Assembly (NCBI RefSeq): GCF_018531495.1
Contig: NZ_JAHDTI010000011.1
Location: forward strand, 124,001-188,000
DNA: 64,000 nucleotides
Reading direction: 5' to 3'
Source of the DNA: Nonomuraea sediminis
GTDB lineage: Bacteria; Actinomycetota; Actinomycetes; Streptosporangiales; Streptosporangiaceae
The translations under genes were made by a program, and so were the position numbers. Positions 54,168 to 62,869 of the stretch are shown one piece after another (within the stretch, counting starts at the first letter, position 1; the number at the start of each line of letters is the position of its first letter). Under the pieces are notes generated by a model. That model was not told the DNA's origin. It made no database searches and saw only the letters and a list, made by a program, of their open reading frames with translations.

Positions 54168-54237
54168 GGTCCGCAGCGGGCCGCCCCGTCCCTCACACAC
54201 CTCGGGGCCTGGTGCGAACAGGCGGTGATCAACGACG

Positions 54238-55242
54238 CTAGACCTGGACGAGCATCTTTCCGGTGTTGGCGCCGCGCATCATCGACAGGAAGGCGTCCAC
54301 GGCGTGCTCGATGCCCTTGACCACGGTCTCCTCGGCGTGCAGCCCGCCGTCCCGCAGCCATCGGGAGGCCTGCTGGATGTACTCGGGAGCCAGGTGGACG
54401 TGGTCGCCGACGATGAAGCCGCGCAGGGTCAGGCGCTTGCCGATGGCCAGCGGCAGGTTGTCCGGCCCCGGCGGCGGCGAGGTGGTGTTGTAGCCGGAGA
54501 TGGCGCCGCACAGGGCGATCCGGCCGAACCGCTTCATCTGGCCGATCGCGGCCTGCAGGTGATCGCCGCCGACGTTGTCGAAGTACACGTCGACTCCGTC
54601 GGGAGCGGCCGCGGCCAGCTGGCCGGGCAGGTCGCCCTGGCGGTAGTCGATGGCGGCGTCGTAGCCGAAGTCGTCGAGCAGCCGCCGCACCTTCTCCGGG
54701 CCGCCGGCGGAGCCGATGACCCTGCTGGCGCCCAGGTGCCTGGCGATCTGGCCGGCGATGGAGCCGACCGCGCCGCCCGCGCCGGAGACGAAGACCACGT
54801 CGCCGTCCTCGACCGGGGCGACCTCCACCAGGCCGGCGTAGGCGGTCAGCCCGGTGCCGCCGAGCACGCCGAGGAAGGCCTCGGCGGGCGCGAGGCCGGT
54901 GTCGACGGGCTGGACGGCGTCCGCGTCGACCAGGGCGTACTCGCGCCATCCCTGGAAGTGCTGGACGGTCGTGCCGACGGGCACCTCGGACGCCTCGGAG
55001 GCGACGACCTCGCCCACGGCCCCGCCGGTCATCGCCTCGCCGAGGACGAACGGCGGCACGTACGAGGGGACGTCGTTCATCCGGCCCCGCATGTAGGGGT
55101 CGACGGACAGCCACGTGTTGCGGACGAGCACCTGCCCTGGGCCCGGATCGGGCACCTGGACCTGGGCCAGTTCGAAGTCGGCGGGCGTCGGCTCGCCGAC
55201 GGGACGCGCGATCAGGCGCCACTCACGGCTGGAGACGGGCAT
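54238..55242 (-). CDS. NADP-dependent oxidoreductase, CurA/PTGR type
   Basis: 334 residues of the zinc-free medium-chain reductase group: NTWLSVDPYMRGRMND, GTGLTAYAGLVEVAPVEDGD, VSGAGGAVGSIAGQIA (NADP loop), FDNVGGDHLQAA. Reduces enones/aldehydes. Twelve bases separate it from the DJ-1 family gene upstream. Confidence 0.9.
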   Translation of the reverse strand: MPVSSREWRLIARPVGEPTPADFELAQVQVPDPGPGQVLVRNTWLSVDPYMRGRMNDVPSYVPPFVLGEAMTGGAVGEVVASEASEVPVGTTVQHFQGWREYALVDADAVQPVDTGLAPAEAFLGVLGGTGLTAYAGLVEVAPVEDGDVVFVSGAGGAVGSIAGQIARHLGASRVIGSAGGPEKVRRLLDDFGYDAAIDYRQGDLPGQLAAAAPDGVDVYFDNVGGDHLQAAIGQMKRFGRIALCGAISGYNTTSPPPGPDNLPLAIGKRLTLRGFIVGDHVHLAPEYIQQASRWLRDGGLHAEETVVKGIEHAVDAFLSMMRGANTGKMLVQV

Positions 55243-55254
55243 GGCAGTCCTCCT

Positions 55255-55890
55255 TCAGTCGAGCATCTCGAGCAGCTCGGCGGCCAGCGGTCCTGAGGAG
55301 GCCGGGTTCTGGCCGGTGACCAGGTTGCGGTCGACCACCACGTGCGGCGCCCACGGCTCTCCCTCCTGGAAGTCCGCGCCGAGGTCCTCCAGGCGGTCCT
55401 GCAGCAGCCACTTGGCCCGGTCCGCCAGGCCGCCGATGCGTTCCTCGGCGTTGGTGAAGCCGGTCAGCTCGTAGCCGGCGACGGTGCCCTGGGGCGTGGC
55501 CAGCAGCGCGGCCGGGCCGTGGCACACCACGCCGAGCGGCTTGCCGGAGGCGAGCGTGTCGGCGATGAGCCTGCCCGAATCGGCGTTGACGGCCAGGTCC
55601 TCCATCGGGCCGTGGCCGCCGGGATAGAAGACGGCGTCGTAGTCGGCCGGTCGTACGTCCTCGAGCCGGATCGGTGTGATCTCGGGCAGGTGGATCTCGG
55701 GCGTGAGGCTGGCCTGGTCGGGCACCGGCTGGACGCCGCCTGGCGTGGCGACGACGACCTCATGGCCGTCCTTGGTGAACGCTTCGTAGGGCGTGGCGAA
55801 CTCCTCGGCCCAGAAGCCGGTCGGATGCTTGGTGCCGTCCTTGAGCGTCCAGTGGTCGGCGCCGGTCACCACAAAAAGGATCTTCGACAT
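55255..55890 (-). CDS. DJ-1/PfpI family (Hsp31-like) protein
   Basis: 211 residues; nucleophile Cys in GVVCHGPAALL, YPGGHGPMEDLAV, and an N-terminal TGADHWTLKDGTKHPTGFWA as in Hsp31/glyoxalase III-like proteins. With the reductase it suggests detoxification of reactive carbonyls. Transcribed divergently from a LysR gene. Confidence 0.9.
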   Translation of the reverse strand: MSKILFVVTGADHWTLKDGTKHPTGFWAEEFATPYEAFTKDGHEVVVATPGGVQPVPDQASLTPEIHLPEITPIRLEDVRPADYDAVFYPGGHGPMEDLAVNADSGRLIADTLASGKPLGVVCHGPAALLATPQGTVAGYELTGFTNAEERIGGLADRAKWLLQDRLEDLGADFQEGEPWAPHVVVDRNLVTGQNPASSGPLAAELLEMLD

Positions 55891-55971
55891 GTGTTTCCCC
55901 CCAGATCAGGATGTCACCGTCAACGTAGGAAGCCCTCACCCCGGGCGTCCAATAGGCGGGCCGTTACCTGA

Positions 55972-55987
55972 CATAGGTATTTCTATG
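55972..55987. promoter_or_regulatory. LysR box candidate
   Basis: CATAG-N6-CTATG inverted repeat in the divergent gap between the DJ-1 and LysR genes; 23 bases before the LysR start. Confidence 0.5.
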
Positions 55988-56009
55988 GGTCGATCGATAC
56001 CCTTGCGGT

Positions 56010-56903
56010 GTGGCCGATAAGAATGCCAATGGCTCGCTGGACCTGCTGCGGACGTTCCTCGCGGTGCACCGGACCGGTTCGTTCACCGCGGCCGCCCAGC
56101 TCGTGCGGCTGTCGCAGCCGACGGTGACCACCCAGATCCGGGCCCTCGAAGAGCAGCTCGGCCGGCAGCTGTTCGAACGGCTGCCGCGCGGCGTCGCCCC
56201 CACGGCCGTGGCGGACGCCCTGGCGGCCGAGGTGGCCGGCCCGCTCGACGCGCTGGACGGCGTACTGGGCCGCGACGCCGGCGTGCCCGCGCCGCAGCCG
56301 CCCGTCCACCTCGCCGGCCCCGCGGACGCGCTCGCGACGCTGGTCATGCCGGCGCTGGCCCCGCTGACGGCGCAGGGCGTACGGCTGCGCGTCAGCGTCG
56401 GGCTGGCCGAGGAACTGCTCGAGGGCCTGCGCGCCGGGCGGTTCGACCTGGTGCTGTCGTCGATCCGGCCCCGCGGCAGGGCCCTGCTCGCCGAGCCCGT
56501 CATGGACGAGGAGTTCGTGCTGGTGGCCGCTCCCTCGTGGGCCGCGCTCGGCGGCGACCAGGCGGTGCTGCGCGCGGCGCCGCTGGTCAGCTTCGCCGAG
56601 GACCTGCCGATCCTGCGCCGCTACTGGCGCCATGTCTTCGGTGTCCGGCTGACGGAGCCGCCCGCCGTGGTCATCCCCGACCTGCGCGGGGTCATGGCCG
56701 CGGTGGTGGCGGGCGTGGGCATCACCGTCCTGCCGCGCTACCTGTGCGCGGCCGAGCTGGCCTCGGGTGCCCTGGTGGCGCTGCTCGAGCCCGACGACCC
56801 GCCGATCAACACCGCCTTCGTGGTCCAGCGGGCGGGCACCCGCCCCCTGCCGCACGTCACGCTGGTCAGAGACCGCCTCGTCGAACTCGCCAAGGCCTGG
56901 TGA
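56010..56903 (+). CDS. LysR family transcriptional regulator
   Basis: 297 residues; HTH FLAVHRTGSFTAAAQLVRLS, then QPTVTTQIRALEEQLGRQLF, and a substrate-binding domain of usual size. GTG start. Probably activates the divergent DJ-1/reductase pair. Confidence 0.92.
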   Translation: MADKNANGSLDLLRTFLAVHRTGSFTAAAQLVRLSQPTVTTQIRALEEQLGRQLFERLPRGVAPTAVADALAAEVAGPLDALDGVLGRDAGVPAPQPPVHLAGPADALATLVMPALAPLTAQGVRLRVSVGLAEELLEGLRAGRFDLVLSSIRPRGRALLAEPVMDEEFVLVAAPSWAALGGDQAVLRAAPLVSFAEDLPILRRYWRHVFGVRLTEPPAVVIPDLRGVMAAVVAGVGITVLPRYLCAAELASGALVALLEPDDPPINTAFVVQRAGTRPLPHVTLVRDRLVELAKAW

Positions 56904-56912
56904 GCGCACGCG

Positions 56913-57494
56913 TCAGGGCTTTCCGAGCAGTGTCGTCGTCAGGGCGTGGGCCGTGGCGTGGACGGCGTCGAGGTCCACGGCTTCGGGTGCGACCCGCCAC
57001 TGGGCGTGTACGCCGATGACGGCTCCCACCAGCAGGACCGCGACCGACTCCGGCGTGGTCCCCGGGGGGAGCGCCGCCTCCGAGATCGAGGCCCGTACCC
57101 CCAGGCGGAGCGTGGCGTGCAGCCGCGCGTAGTGCTCGCGGATCGGGGAGTCCACCTCCGCGGCCTCGGCGAGCAGCGTGATGAACAGGCGCGTGGCGGG
57201 CAGGCGGATGAAGGCCAGCGCCTGGTCCAGCGACCCGTCGAGGCCCTTCTCCCCGGACAGCGTGAAGCCGGCCATGACCGCCTGGAGTTGGTCGTCGACG
57301 ACCGCTTCGAGCAGGCCCAGCTTGTTGCCGAAATGCCAGGGGATGGAGCCGCGGCTGATGCCCGCCTTGTCGGCGATCTCGGCGAAGCTCGTCTGCCGGT
57401 ATCCCCGCTCGGCGAAGAGCTCGGCGGCGGCCTGCATCAGGAGCCTGCGGCTCTCCCGCGTCATCTCGGTACGTCGCGTGGCCATGCCGCCCAT
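56913..57494 (-). CDS. TetR family regulator
   Basis: 193 residues; HTH LMQAAAELFAERGYRQTSFA, then AGISRGSIPWHFGNKLGLL. An ATG nine bases downstream (57485, MATRRTEM) is an alternative start. Divergent from ChbG with several inverted repeats between. Confidence 0.88.
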   Translation of the reverse strand: MGGMATRRTEMTRESRRLLMQAAAELFAERGYRQTSFAEIADKAGISRGSIPWHFGNKLGLLEAVVDDQLQAVMAGFTLSGEKGLDGSLDQALAFIRLPATRLFITLLAEAAEVDSPIREHYARLHATLRLGVRASISEAALPPGTTPESVAVLLVGAVIGVHAQWRVAPEAVDLDAVHATAHALTTTLLGKP

Positions 57495-57525
57495 CTAACC
57501 AGGCGTGCCGTCCGACAGACCAATG

Positions 57526-57557
57526 GCTAGTAAACATAGCCTATGTTGATCAACATA
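57526..57557. promoter_or_regulatory. Overlapping inverted repeats between TetR and ChbG genes
   Basis: TATGTTGATCAACATA (57542-57557) is a perfect 16-bp palindrome; CATAG-C-CTATG overlaps its left end, and GGCTA-N7-TAGCC lies beside it. AT-rich and centrally placed: an operator for the TetR protein. Confidence 0.6.
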
Positions 57558-57599
57558 CGCCTCTTTACAGGTATGCCGCTCGTGGGTTAAAGACGCCCC

Positions 57600-58451
57600 A
57601 TGAGACAGCTGATCATCAACGCCGACGACTACGGCATGTGCCGCGCTGCCAACACCGGCATCACGTCCCTGCTCGAAGCGGGCGCCATCAGCTCGGCCAC
57701 CGTGATGACCCCGTGCCCGTGGGCGCCCGACGCGATCGCCACCGCCAGCCGCGGCGGCTACGACGTGGGCGTGCACCTGACGCTGACGAGCGAGTGGGAA
57801 GGCTACCGATGGAGCCCGCTGACCACGGGCACGACGCTGCGCGACGCGGCCGGCTACTTCCACGCCGACAGCAAGAGCGTCGAGGAGCAGGCCGACCCCG
57901 AGGACGTGCGCGTCGAGCTGATCGCGCAGCTCGACCGGGCGATCGCGCTCGGCCTGGACCCCTCGCACGCCGACAACCACATGGGCAGCCTGTACGGCCT
58001 GGCCACCGGCCGCGACTTCCTCACCGAGGCGCTCGGGGTCTGCGCCGCCTACGGCCTGCCGTTCCGGCTGCCGCGCACGCTGGACGGCATGGGGCTGCCG
58101 CCCGAGCTCGAACCCTTCGCGGAGGCGGCCGCCGCCAGGGCGGACGCGGCCGGCGTGGTGATCCTCGACCGGCTCTGGACCCTGTCCTTCCACCAGAAGG
58201 AGGGGGAGACGTACGAAAGCTTCAAGGCCGAGATGATCGAGCTGATCCGTGCTCTGCGTCCAGGCGTGACCGAGATCTACATCCACCCGTTCGAGGACAC
58301 CGACGAGCTGCGGCACATCATGCCGCACCACGCCAAGCGCGCCATGGAGCTGCGCGTCTTCACCGACCCCGAGGTACGGCGGGCATTGGCGGAGGAGGAG
58401 ATCACCCTGATCGGCTGGCGTGACCTGCGCGACCGGCAAAGGGCGCGGTGA
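57600..58451 (+). CDS. ChbG/HpnK (YdjC) family carbohydrate deacetylase
   Basis: 283 residues: NADDYG (metal Asp pair, residues 7-12), VGVHLTLTSEW, DPSHADNHMGSL and a late EIYIHPFED with His, the metal and catalytic set of the family. Cytoplasmic; removes N-acetyl groups from mono- or disaccharides such as N-acetylglucosamine derivatives. Confidence 0.9.
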   Translation: MRQLIINADDYGMCRAANTGITSLLEAGAISSATVMTPCPWAPDAIATASRGGYDVGVHLTLTSEWEGYRWSPLTTGTTLRDAAGYFHADSKSVEEQADPEDVRVELIAQLDRAIALGLDPSHADNHMGSLYGLATGRDFLTEALGVCAAYGLPFRLPRTLDGMGLPPELEPFAEAAAARADAAGVVILDRLWTLSFHQKEGETYESFKAEMIELIRALRPGVTEIYIHPFEDTDELRHIMPHHAKRAMELRVFTDPEVRRALAEEEITLIGWRDLRDRQRAR

Positions 58452-58518
58452 CCCGGTATCTGCAGATCTTCGGCGTACGGCAGGATGGGGCGTTGATTGA
58501 GGTTCGTGATGAAGGGGC

Positions 58519-59091
58519 ATGATGTTCGCGATTTCGCTGGGTGACGACGGTGCCGAGCTGCGGCCGCTCGAGCCGTGGCACGCCGAGGAGTTCCTGGCCA
58601 ACATGGACCGGGGACGGGAGTTCATCGGCCAGTACATCAGCCTGCCGGACGTCGTCACCGACCTGGAGTCGAGCCGCGCCTACCTGCGGTCGTACGCGGA
58701 CAAGGCGGCCACCGACACGGGCCGGATCTGCGGCATCTGGACCGGCGGCAAGCTGGTCGGCGGCGTCCTGTTCAGGACGATGGACATCCAGCGCGGCAGC
58801 GCCGAGGCCGGCTGCTGGCTCGAACCGTCGGCCGCGGGCAAGGGCCTGGTGACCAGGGCGGCGCGCGTGATCATCGACTGGGCGATCGAGGAGCGCGGCA
58901 TCCACCGCGTGGAATGGGTGGCCGCGGCGGCCAACGAGCCGAGCATCGCGGTCGCCCGCCGCCTCGGCATGACCAGGGACGGCGTGCTCAGGGAGAGCTA
59001 CTTCTACCGGGGTAAGCGCCACGACATGGAGGTCTGGTCGGTCCTCGCCCCCGAATGGCGCGCCAAGAAGCAGGCCGCGGACTCGAAGTGA
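58519..59091 (+). CDS. GNAT acetyltransferase, RimJ/RimL type
   Basis: 190 residues: LRPLEPWHAEEFLANM, GGVLFRTMDIQRGSAEAGCW, GLVTRAARVIIDWAIEERG and ANEPSIAVARRLGMTRDGVL (acetyl-CoA and C-terminal motifs). GAAGGGG precedes a double ATG. Acetylates a protein N-terminus or a small molecule. Confidence 0.9.
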   Translation: MMFAISLGDDGAELRPLEPWHAEEFLANMDRGREFIGQYISLPDVVTDLESSRAYLRSYADKAATDTGRICGIWTGGKLVGGVLFRTMDIQRGSAEAGCWLEPSAAGKGLVTRAARVIIDWAIEERGIHRVEWVAAAANEPSIAVARRLGMTRDGVLRESYFYRGKRHDMEVWSVLAPEWRAKKQAADSK

Positions 59092-59120
59092 GCGGCCGTC
59101 CCGGCGCGTAGGCTCGGGTC

Positions 59121-59720
59121 GTGGACGAGTTTCGCATGAAGAATGCGTTCTCTCTCGCGACGGTGGCCGGGTCTCTCGTGCCCCTCGTGCTGTCGATGCC
59201 CTTATGCGCGATCCTTGTTCTGGTCGGCCACCCGCATGTCGGATTGATCGTGTCCGCGCTGGGAGCCACCGCCACGGCGGTCGTCGCGGGAGCACGGCTG
59301 AACAGGCGACGGCGGATCGCCCGGACCACGACCGCGCGGTTCTCCATCCAGGGCGTGGAGATGAAGGACGGCTACGGGGGCCGCGTCCAGCTCGCCTGGC
59401 GGCACATCGAACGCATCGGCGTGGTGGAGACCCGGGTGCCCAGCCCCCGCACCGTCACCAGGGGAGACCGGATCTCCGTGCGCACCGGGGCCAGGCAGTG
59501 CGTCGGCCTGGTCGGCTTGGGCTACTACGAGATCCCGCCCGGTGCCCCGCACTGGCTGTGGACCCACCTGACCCGGGTGCCCGTCGACCCTGAGACGGGG
59601 CTGCACGAGATCGGCATCCCGCTCGGCGTCGTCGATCCGCTGTGGGAAGGCGGTCCGATGGGCGACTGGGTGCGCAGGCACAGGCCCGATCTCTTCGACC
59701 AGGCGGCCCTGCCTCACTGA
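59121..59720 (+). CDS. Membrane-anchored hypothetical protein
   Basis: 199 residues; two N-terminal membrane segments (LATVAGSLVPLVLSMPLCAI, LIVSALGATATAVVAGARL), then a soluble PH-like domain (TARFSIQGVEMKDGYGGRVQ, WRHIERIGVV). No known family assigned with confidence. GTG start. Its end overlaps the convergent signal peptidase gene by seven bases. Confidence 0.65.
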   Translation: MDEFRMKNAFSLATVAGSLVPLVLSMPLCAILVLVGHPHVGLIVSALGATATAVVAGARLNRRRRIARTTTARFSIQGVEMKDGYGGRVQLAWRHIERIGVVETRVPSPRTVTRGDRISVRTGARQCVGLVGLGYYEIPPGAPHWLWTHLTRVPVDPETGLHEIGIPLGVVDPLWEGGPMGDWVRRHRPDLFDQAALPH

Positions 59721-60169
59721 CCAGGCACGCGGCGCTGTTCGACCTTCCGCAGGACCACGCCGAACAGGCGGTCCGCCGTGAGATAACCGGCGTGGCGGGA
59801 GTCGTGGGAGCGGTCTGGATTGTCACCCAGGACGACCAGCCGACCGGCCGGGACCCGCGTCCCAGGGGCACTCCGCAGGGCGGGCACCGTCTCGCGGGGG
59901 ATCGGGTCGCCGGGGACGGCGGCGACGCGCTTGATGATCCAGCGGGGCCCCGGCACGGGCAGCTCTCCCGGCCGGGTGAATCCGCTGAGCACGACGACCT
60001 GACCGGTGTGCAGGGAATCGGGTGGCGTGCGCCGGACGAGCACGCGCTCGCCCGGCCGGTAGGTGGGCAGCATGCTCTCCCCGTCCACGGTCACCACCAG
60101 GTAGCGCCGGCGCAGCCACCCGACGACGAGCACAGCCGTAAGGGCGAGCGCGATCAGGGCGCCGATCAC
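59714..60169 (-). CDS. S26 signal peptidase (type I) of the peptide cluster
   Basis: 151 residues from GTG 60169, overlapping the ABC exporter stop (GTGA). One N-terminal membrane segment, catalytic Ser32 in GESMLPTY and Lys80 in RWIIKRVAAVPGD, then LGDNPDRSHDSRHAG. Much shorter than housekeeping LepB. Last gene of the cluster with the cysteine-rich peptide; a role in cleaving the leader after an AxA site is inferred. Confidence 0.88.
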   Translation of the reverse strand: MIGALIALALTAVLVVGWLRRRYLVVTVDGESMLPTYRPGERVLVRRTPPDSLHTGQVVVLSGFTRPGELPVPGPRWIIKRVAAVPGDPIPRETVPALRSAPGTRVPAGRLVVLGDNPDRSHDSRHAGYLTADRLFGVVLRKVEQRRVPGQ

Positions 60170-61995
60170 CGCGAGGCTGCTGTCGGCTCGGTGGTGTCGC
60201 GGTAGCCGGTGGCCTGCCGGGTGAACAGCTGGGCGTAGGTGCCGCCCTCGGCCAGCAGCGCGGCGTGTGTGCCCGCCTCGGCGACGACGCCGTCGGCCAG
60301 CACCACGATCCGGTCGGCGTCGCGGACCGCGCCGAGCCGGTGGGAGATGACCACGCTGGTGCGCCCGGACCGTAGCCGGGCGAGCTGGGCGTGTACCTCG
60401 TACTCGGCTTCGGGGTCGAGGCCGGCGCTGGGCTCGTCGAGGATCATCAGATCCCGGTCGCGGCGCAGGAACGCCCTGGCCAGCGCCAGCCGCTGCCATT
60501 GCCCGCCGGACAGCAGCACCCCGGACTCGCCTTCCTCCTCGGGGTCGAAGCCGCGGCTGAGCATGGTGCGATAGCCGTACGGCAGGGCGGCGACGGCCTC
60601 GTGCACGCCGGCCTCCCGCGCCGCCCGCTCCAGGCGCGCCGGGTCGTCGGCGGCGGGCAGGTCGCCGACCGCGATGTTGTCGGCCGCGGTCAGCTCGTAG
60701 GCCACGAAGTCCTGGAAGACGGCGCCGAGGCGGGCGCGCAGCGTCTCGGGCGGCACCTGGCGGATGTCGACGCCGTCCCACACGATCGCGCCGCGGGTCG
60801 GGTCGTAGAAGCGGCACAGCAGCTTGACCAGCGTGCTCTTGCCGGCGCCGTTACGCCCGACCAGCGCGACGGTCTGCCCGTGCGCGATGAACAGGTCCAC
60901 GCCGCGCAGGATCCACGGATGGTCGTCGCCGTAGCGGAACCAGACGTCGCGCAGCTCGATGCCGCGCCGCAGCGGCGGCAGCGCCCGAGGGTGGTCCGGC
61001 GCGGGCAGGTCGGGCTCGTCGTCGACGATGGTGAGGTGGTGGTGGAAGGTCAGCAGGTGCTCATAGGCCATCACCCCGGCCGACACCGTGCCGGTCAGCG
61101 CGGCCTGGACACCGGCGATGGCGGCCACGAACATCGCCACGTCGCCGACGCTGAGCCGGCCCTGCCCGGCGGCCGCGATCGCCCAGACCAGGCCGCCGCC
61201 GGCCACGATGGCCGAGGAGCCGGCCAGGCTTGCCTGGATGAGCAGTTCGCGCCGGTCCAGCCGGCGGCGGGCGGTGTTGGCGGTGCGCAGTTCGGCCAGC
61301 ATCCGCAGCCGCAGGAACGCGCCGAGGTCGAACAGGCGGATCTCCTTGGCGGCGTCGGCGGTGGACATCAGGTTGGCGTAGAACATCTCGCGCCGTTCGG
61401 CCGGGCCGATCCGCCACAGCATCGCGGCCCGCTGCCGCGACAGCCGCAGTTCGATCAGCAGTGCGGGCAGCGCCGACAGCACGACCAGGGCGGTGAACGC
61501 GGCGTTGACCAGGGCTAGGGAGGCGACGAACCCGGCGACGGTCACGATGCTGCGGGCCGCTGACAGCGCGGTGTCGACCAGTCTGCCGGGGTTGCTCGCG
61601 CTCTGCTGGGCCAGGCGCAGCCGGTCCAGGAAGGCCGGGCTTTCGAAGCGGGAAAGGCCGGTGAAGCGGGAGAGTGCGGCGAACAGTTCGTCCTTGCCGC
61701 GTAGCGCCGCGCGGCGGTCCACCTCGGCGCGCAGGTACTGCCCGGCATGCGAGGCGGCCGCGGCCGCCGTGGTCACCACCGCGATCGTCACCGCCAGCGC
61801 CAGCAGTGCGCCGGTCTGGCGCTGGGCTATCCCGTCCAGGACGGCTCTGGTCAGCCAGGCCACGGCGATCGGGGTGGCGGCGCCCACCAGGGTGACGGCC
61901 AGGTAGCCGAGCACGTGGAGCGGCGCCGACCGCCACACCAGCGCGGCGGCACGGACCGCGCATCGCGCCAGCCCTTCCGGTCGGCGCTCGTTCAC
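60166..61995 (-). CDS. ABC exporter (fused membrane and ATPase domains)
   Basis: 609 residues: six-helix membrane domain (residues 1-320), ATPase with GRNGAGKST, VFQDFVAYELTAADNI, LSGGQWQRLALARAF and LMILDEPSAG. No N-terminal C39 peptidase domain, so it does not cleave a leader itself. The LasD/lantibiotic-type HlyB family exports peptides. GTG start overlaps the thioredoxin-like gene's stop. Confidence 0.9.
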   Translation of the reverse strand: MNERRPEGLARCAVRAAALVWRSAPLHVLGYLAVTLVGAATPIAVAWLTRAVLDGIAQRQTGALLALAVTIAVVTTAAAAASHAGQYLRAEVDRRAALRGKDELFAALSRFTGLSRFESPAFLDRLRLAQQSASNPGRLVDTALSAARSIVTVAGFVASLALVNAAFTALVVLSALPALLIELRLSRQRAAMLWRIGPAERREMFYANLMSTADAAKEIRLFDLGAFLRLRMLAELRTANTARRRLDRRELLIQASLAGSSAIVAGGGLVWAIAAAGQGRLSVGDVAMFVAAIAGVQAALTGTVSAGVMAYEHLLTFHHHLTIVDDEPDLPAPDHPRALPPLRRGIELRDVWFRYGDDHPWILRGVDLFIAHGQTVALVGRNGAGKSTLVKLLCRFYDPTRGAIVWDGVDIRQVPPETLRARLGAVFQDFVAYELTAADNIAVGDLPAADDPARLERAAREAGVHEAVAALPYGYRTMLSRGFDPEEEGESGVLLSGGQWQRLALARAFLRRDRDLMILDEPSAGLDPEAEYEVHAQLARLRSGRTSVVISHRLGAVRDADRIVVLADGVVAEAGTHAALLAEGGTYAQLFTRQATGYRDTTEPTAASR

Positions 61996-62537
61996 GCCGG
62001 CGCCCCGGCCGCCAGCCGGGAGATCTCGGGTGCCATCGCGAGCAGTTTGCCGCCCGCGGCCACCTGGAAGAAGGTGGGGAATGTCTGCACGCCGAACGCC
62101 TTGCCGACGGGCTCGCCCGCCTCGCCTGCGATCACCTGCGCGACCGGCGCCAGCGTCGCGACCAGCTCCGCGGTGTCCGCCGACTGGCTGTCGACCACCA
62201 CGAACACCCGCGGCCGGTCCTGGTCGGCTGCCCAGGCGGTGAACGCGGGAAGCTGCTCACGGCACCCCCGGCAATCGGGCGACAAGAACGCGACCACCGC
62301 CTGGTCGGGCAGCTGGTCGCGGGTCACCCGGGTCCCGTCCACGGTCGCGGCGTCGAACTCGCCGACGACCTCGCCAACGGCGGGACCGGCAGGAGCGCCC
62401 ATCGTGCCGACGATCTCGTAGAGGGCGTCCACCAGCTTCGTGTGCTCTTTTAGCCGCCGGACCACGCCCAGGGTCAGCACCAGGTCGAGCAGGCACAGGA
62501 CGCCGACGAGGACCACGATGGCGATCAAGTAGGCCAC
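61992..62537 (-). CDS. TlpA/MauD-like thioredoxin-fold membrane protein
   Basis: 181 residues from GTG 62537, with GGAGG six bases upstream. One membrane anchor (residues 3-24), a TlpA domain outside with the redox pair Cys89/Cys92 in SPDCRGC, FVVVDSQ and the cis-Pro region TFPTFFQV. MauD-like proteins form or shuffle disulfides in cysteine-rich proteins; here the neighbour encodes an eight-cysteine peptide. Confidence 0.88.
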   Translation of the reverse strand: MAYLIAIVVLVGVLCLLDLVLTLGVVRRLKEHTKLVDALYEIVGTMGAPAGPAVGEVVGEFDAATVDGTRVTRDQLPDQAVVAFLSPDCRGCREQLPAFTAWAADQDRPRVFVVVDSQSADTAELVATLAPVAQVIAGEAGEPVGKAFGVQTFPTFFQVAAGGKLLAMAPEISRLAAGAPA

Positions 62538-62559
62538 AACACACCTCCGGGGAGAAAGG

Positions 62560-62589
62560 TGACCGCTGCCCGGGCCCGGGCAGCGGTCA
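62560..62589. terminator. 30-bp perfect palindrome after the peptide gene
   Basis: TGACCGCTGCCCGGG is followed by its exact reverse complement. It begins ten bases after the peptide stop and lies before the thioredoxin-like gene: an attenuating terminator that would give more peptide mRNA than enzyme mRNA, as is common in bacteriocin operons. Confidence 0.7.
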
Positions 62590-62598
62590 GGAACGCGA

Positions 62599-62775
62599 TC
62601 AGCAGCGCCAGTACTTCTGGCAGGAGCCGCACGAGACGTGGCCGTTGGGGTAGTAGCAGCAGTACTTCGCGTAGCCATAGCCGCAGCACTGCCAGTCGCA
62701 GTCGGTCGCCCTGGCCACGGTGTGCGGCGCGATCAGCTCGAGGAGCCGGTCGGCCATTCTGGTCACGACGCGCAT
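62599..62775 (-). CDS. Cysteine-rich precursor peptide (58 residues)
   Basis: ATG 62775 has AAAGGAAAGG upstream. Residues 1-23 are an amphipathic leader (MADRLLELIAPHTVARA after six residues) that ends in Ala21-Arg22-Ala23, a signal-peptidase-like AxA site. Residues 24-58 hold Cys at 26, 30, 31, 39, 40, 49, 52 and 58, six Tyr and two Trp, and the last residue is Cys. Neighbours downstream are a thioredoxin-fold protein, an ABC exporter and a small signal peptidase; upstream is an AfsR-like regulator. Probable product: a secreted peptide with up to four disulfides, or a modified (RiPP) peptide. No modifying enzyme is in view. Confidence 0.75.
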   Translation of the reverse strand: MRVVTRMADRLLELIAPHTVARATDCDWQCCGYGYAKYCCYYPNGHVSCGSCQKYWRC

Positions 62776-62869
62776 CGAACCTTTCCTTTCGGTCGTCCCG
62801 GCGGGCCCGCGCCCGCCCGGTGCACGTCGCAGCCTGCGGCAGAGGTGTGATCGGTTTCTCAATGATTTC

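Noticed and set aside
54164..54196. Hairpin GTGAGG ... CCTCAC after the alpha/beta hydrolase
   Set aside because: Only six pairs with a 21-base loop; too weak to list as a terminator.
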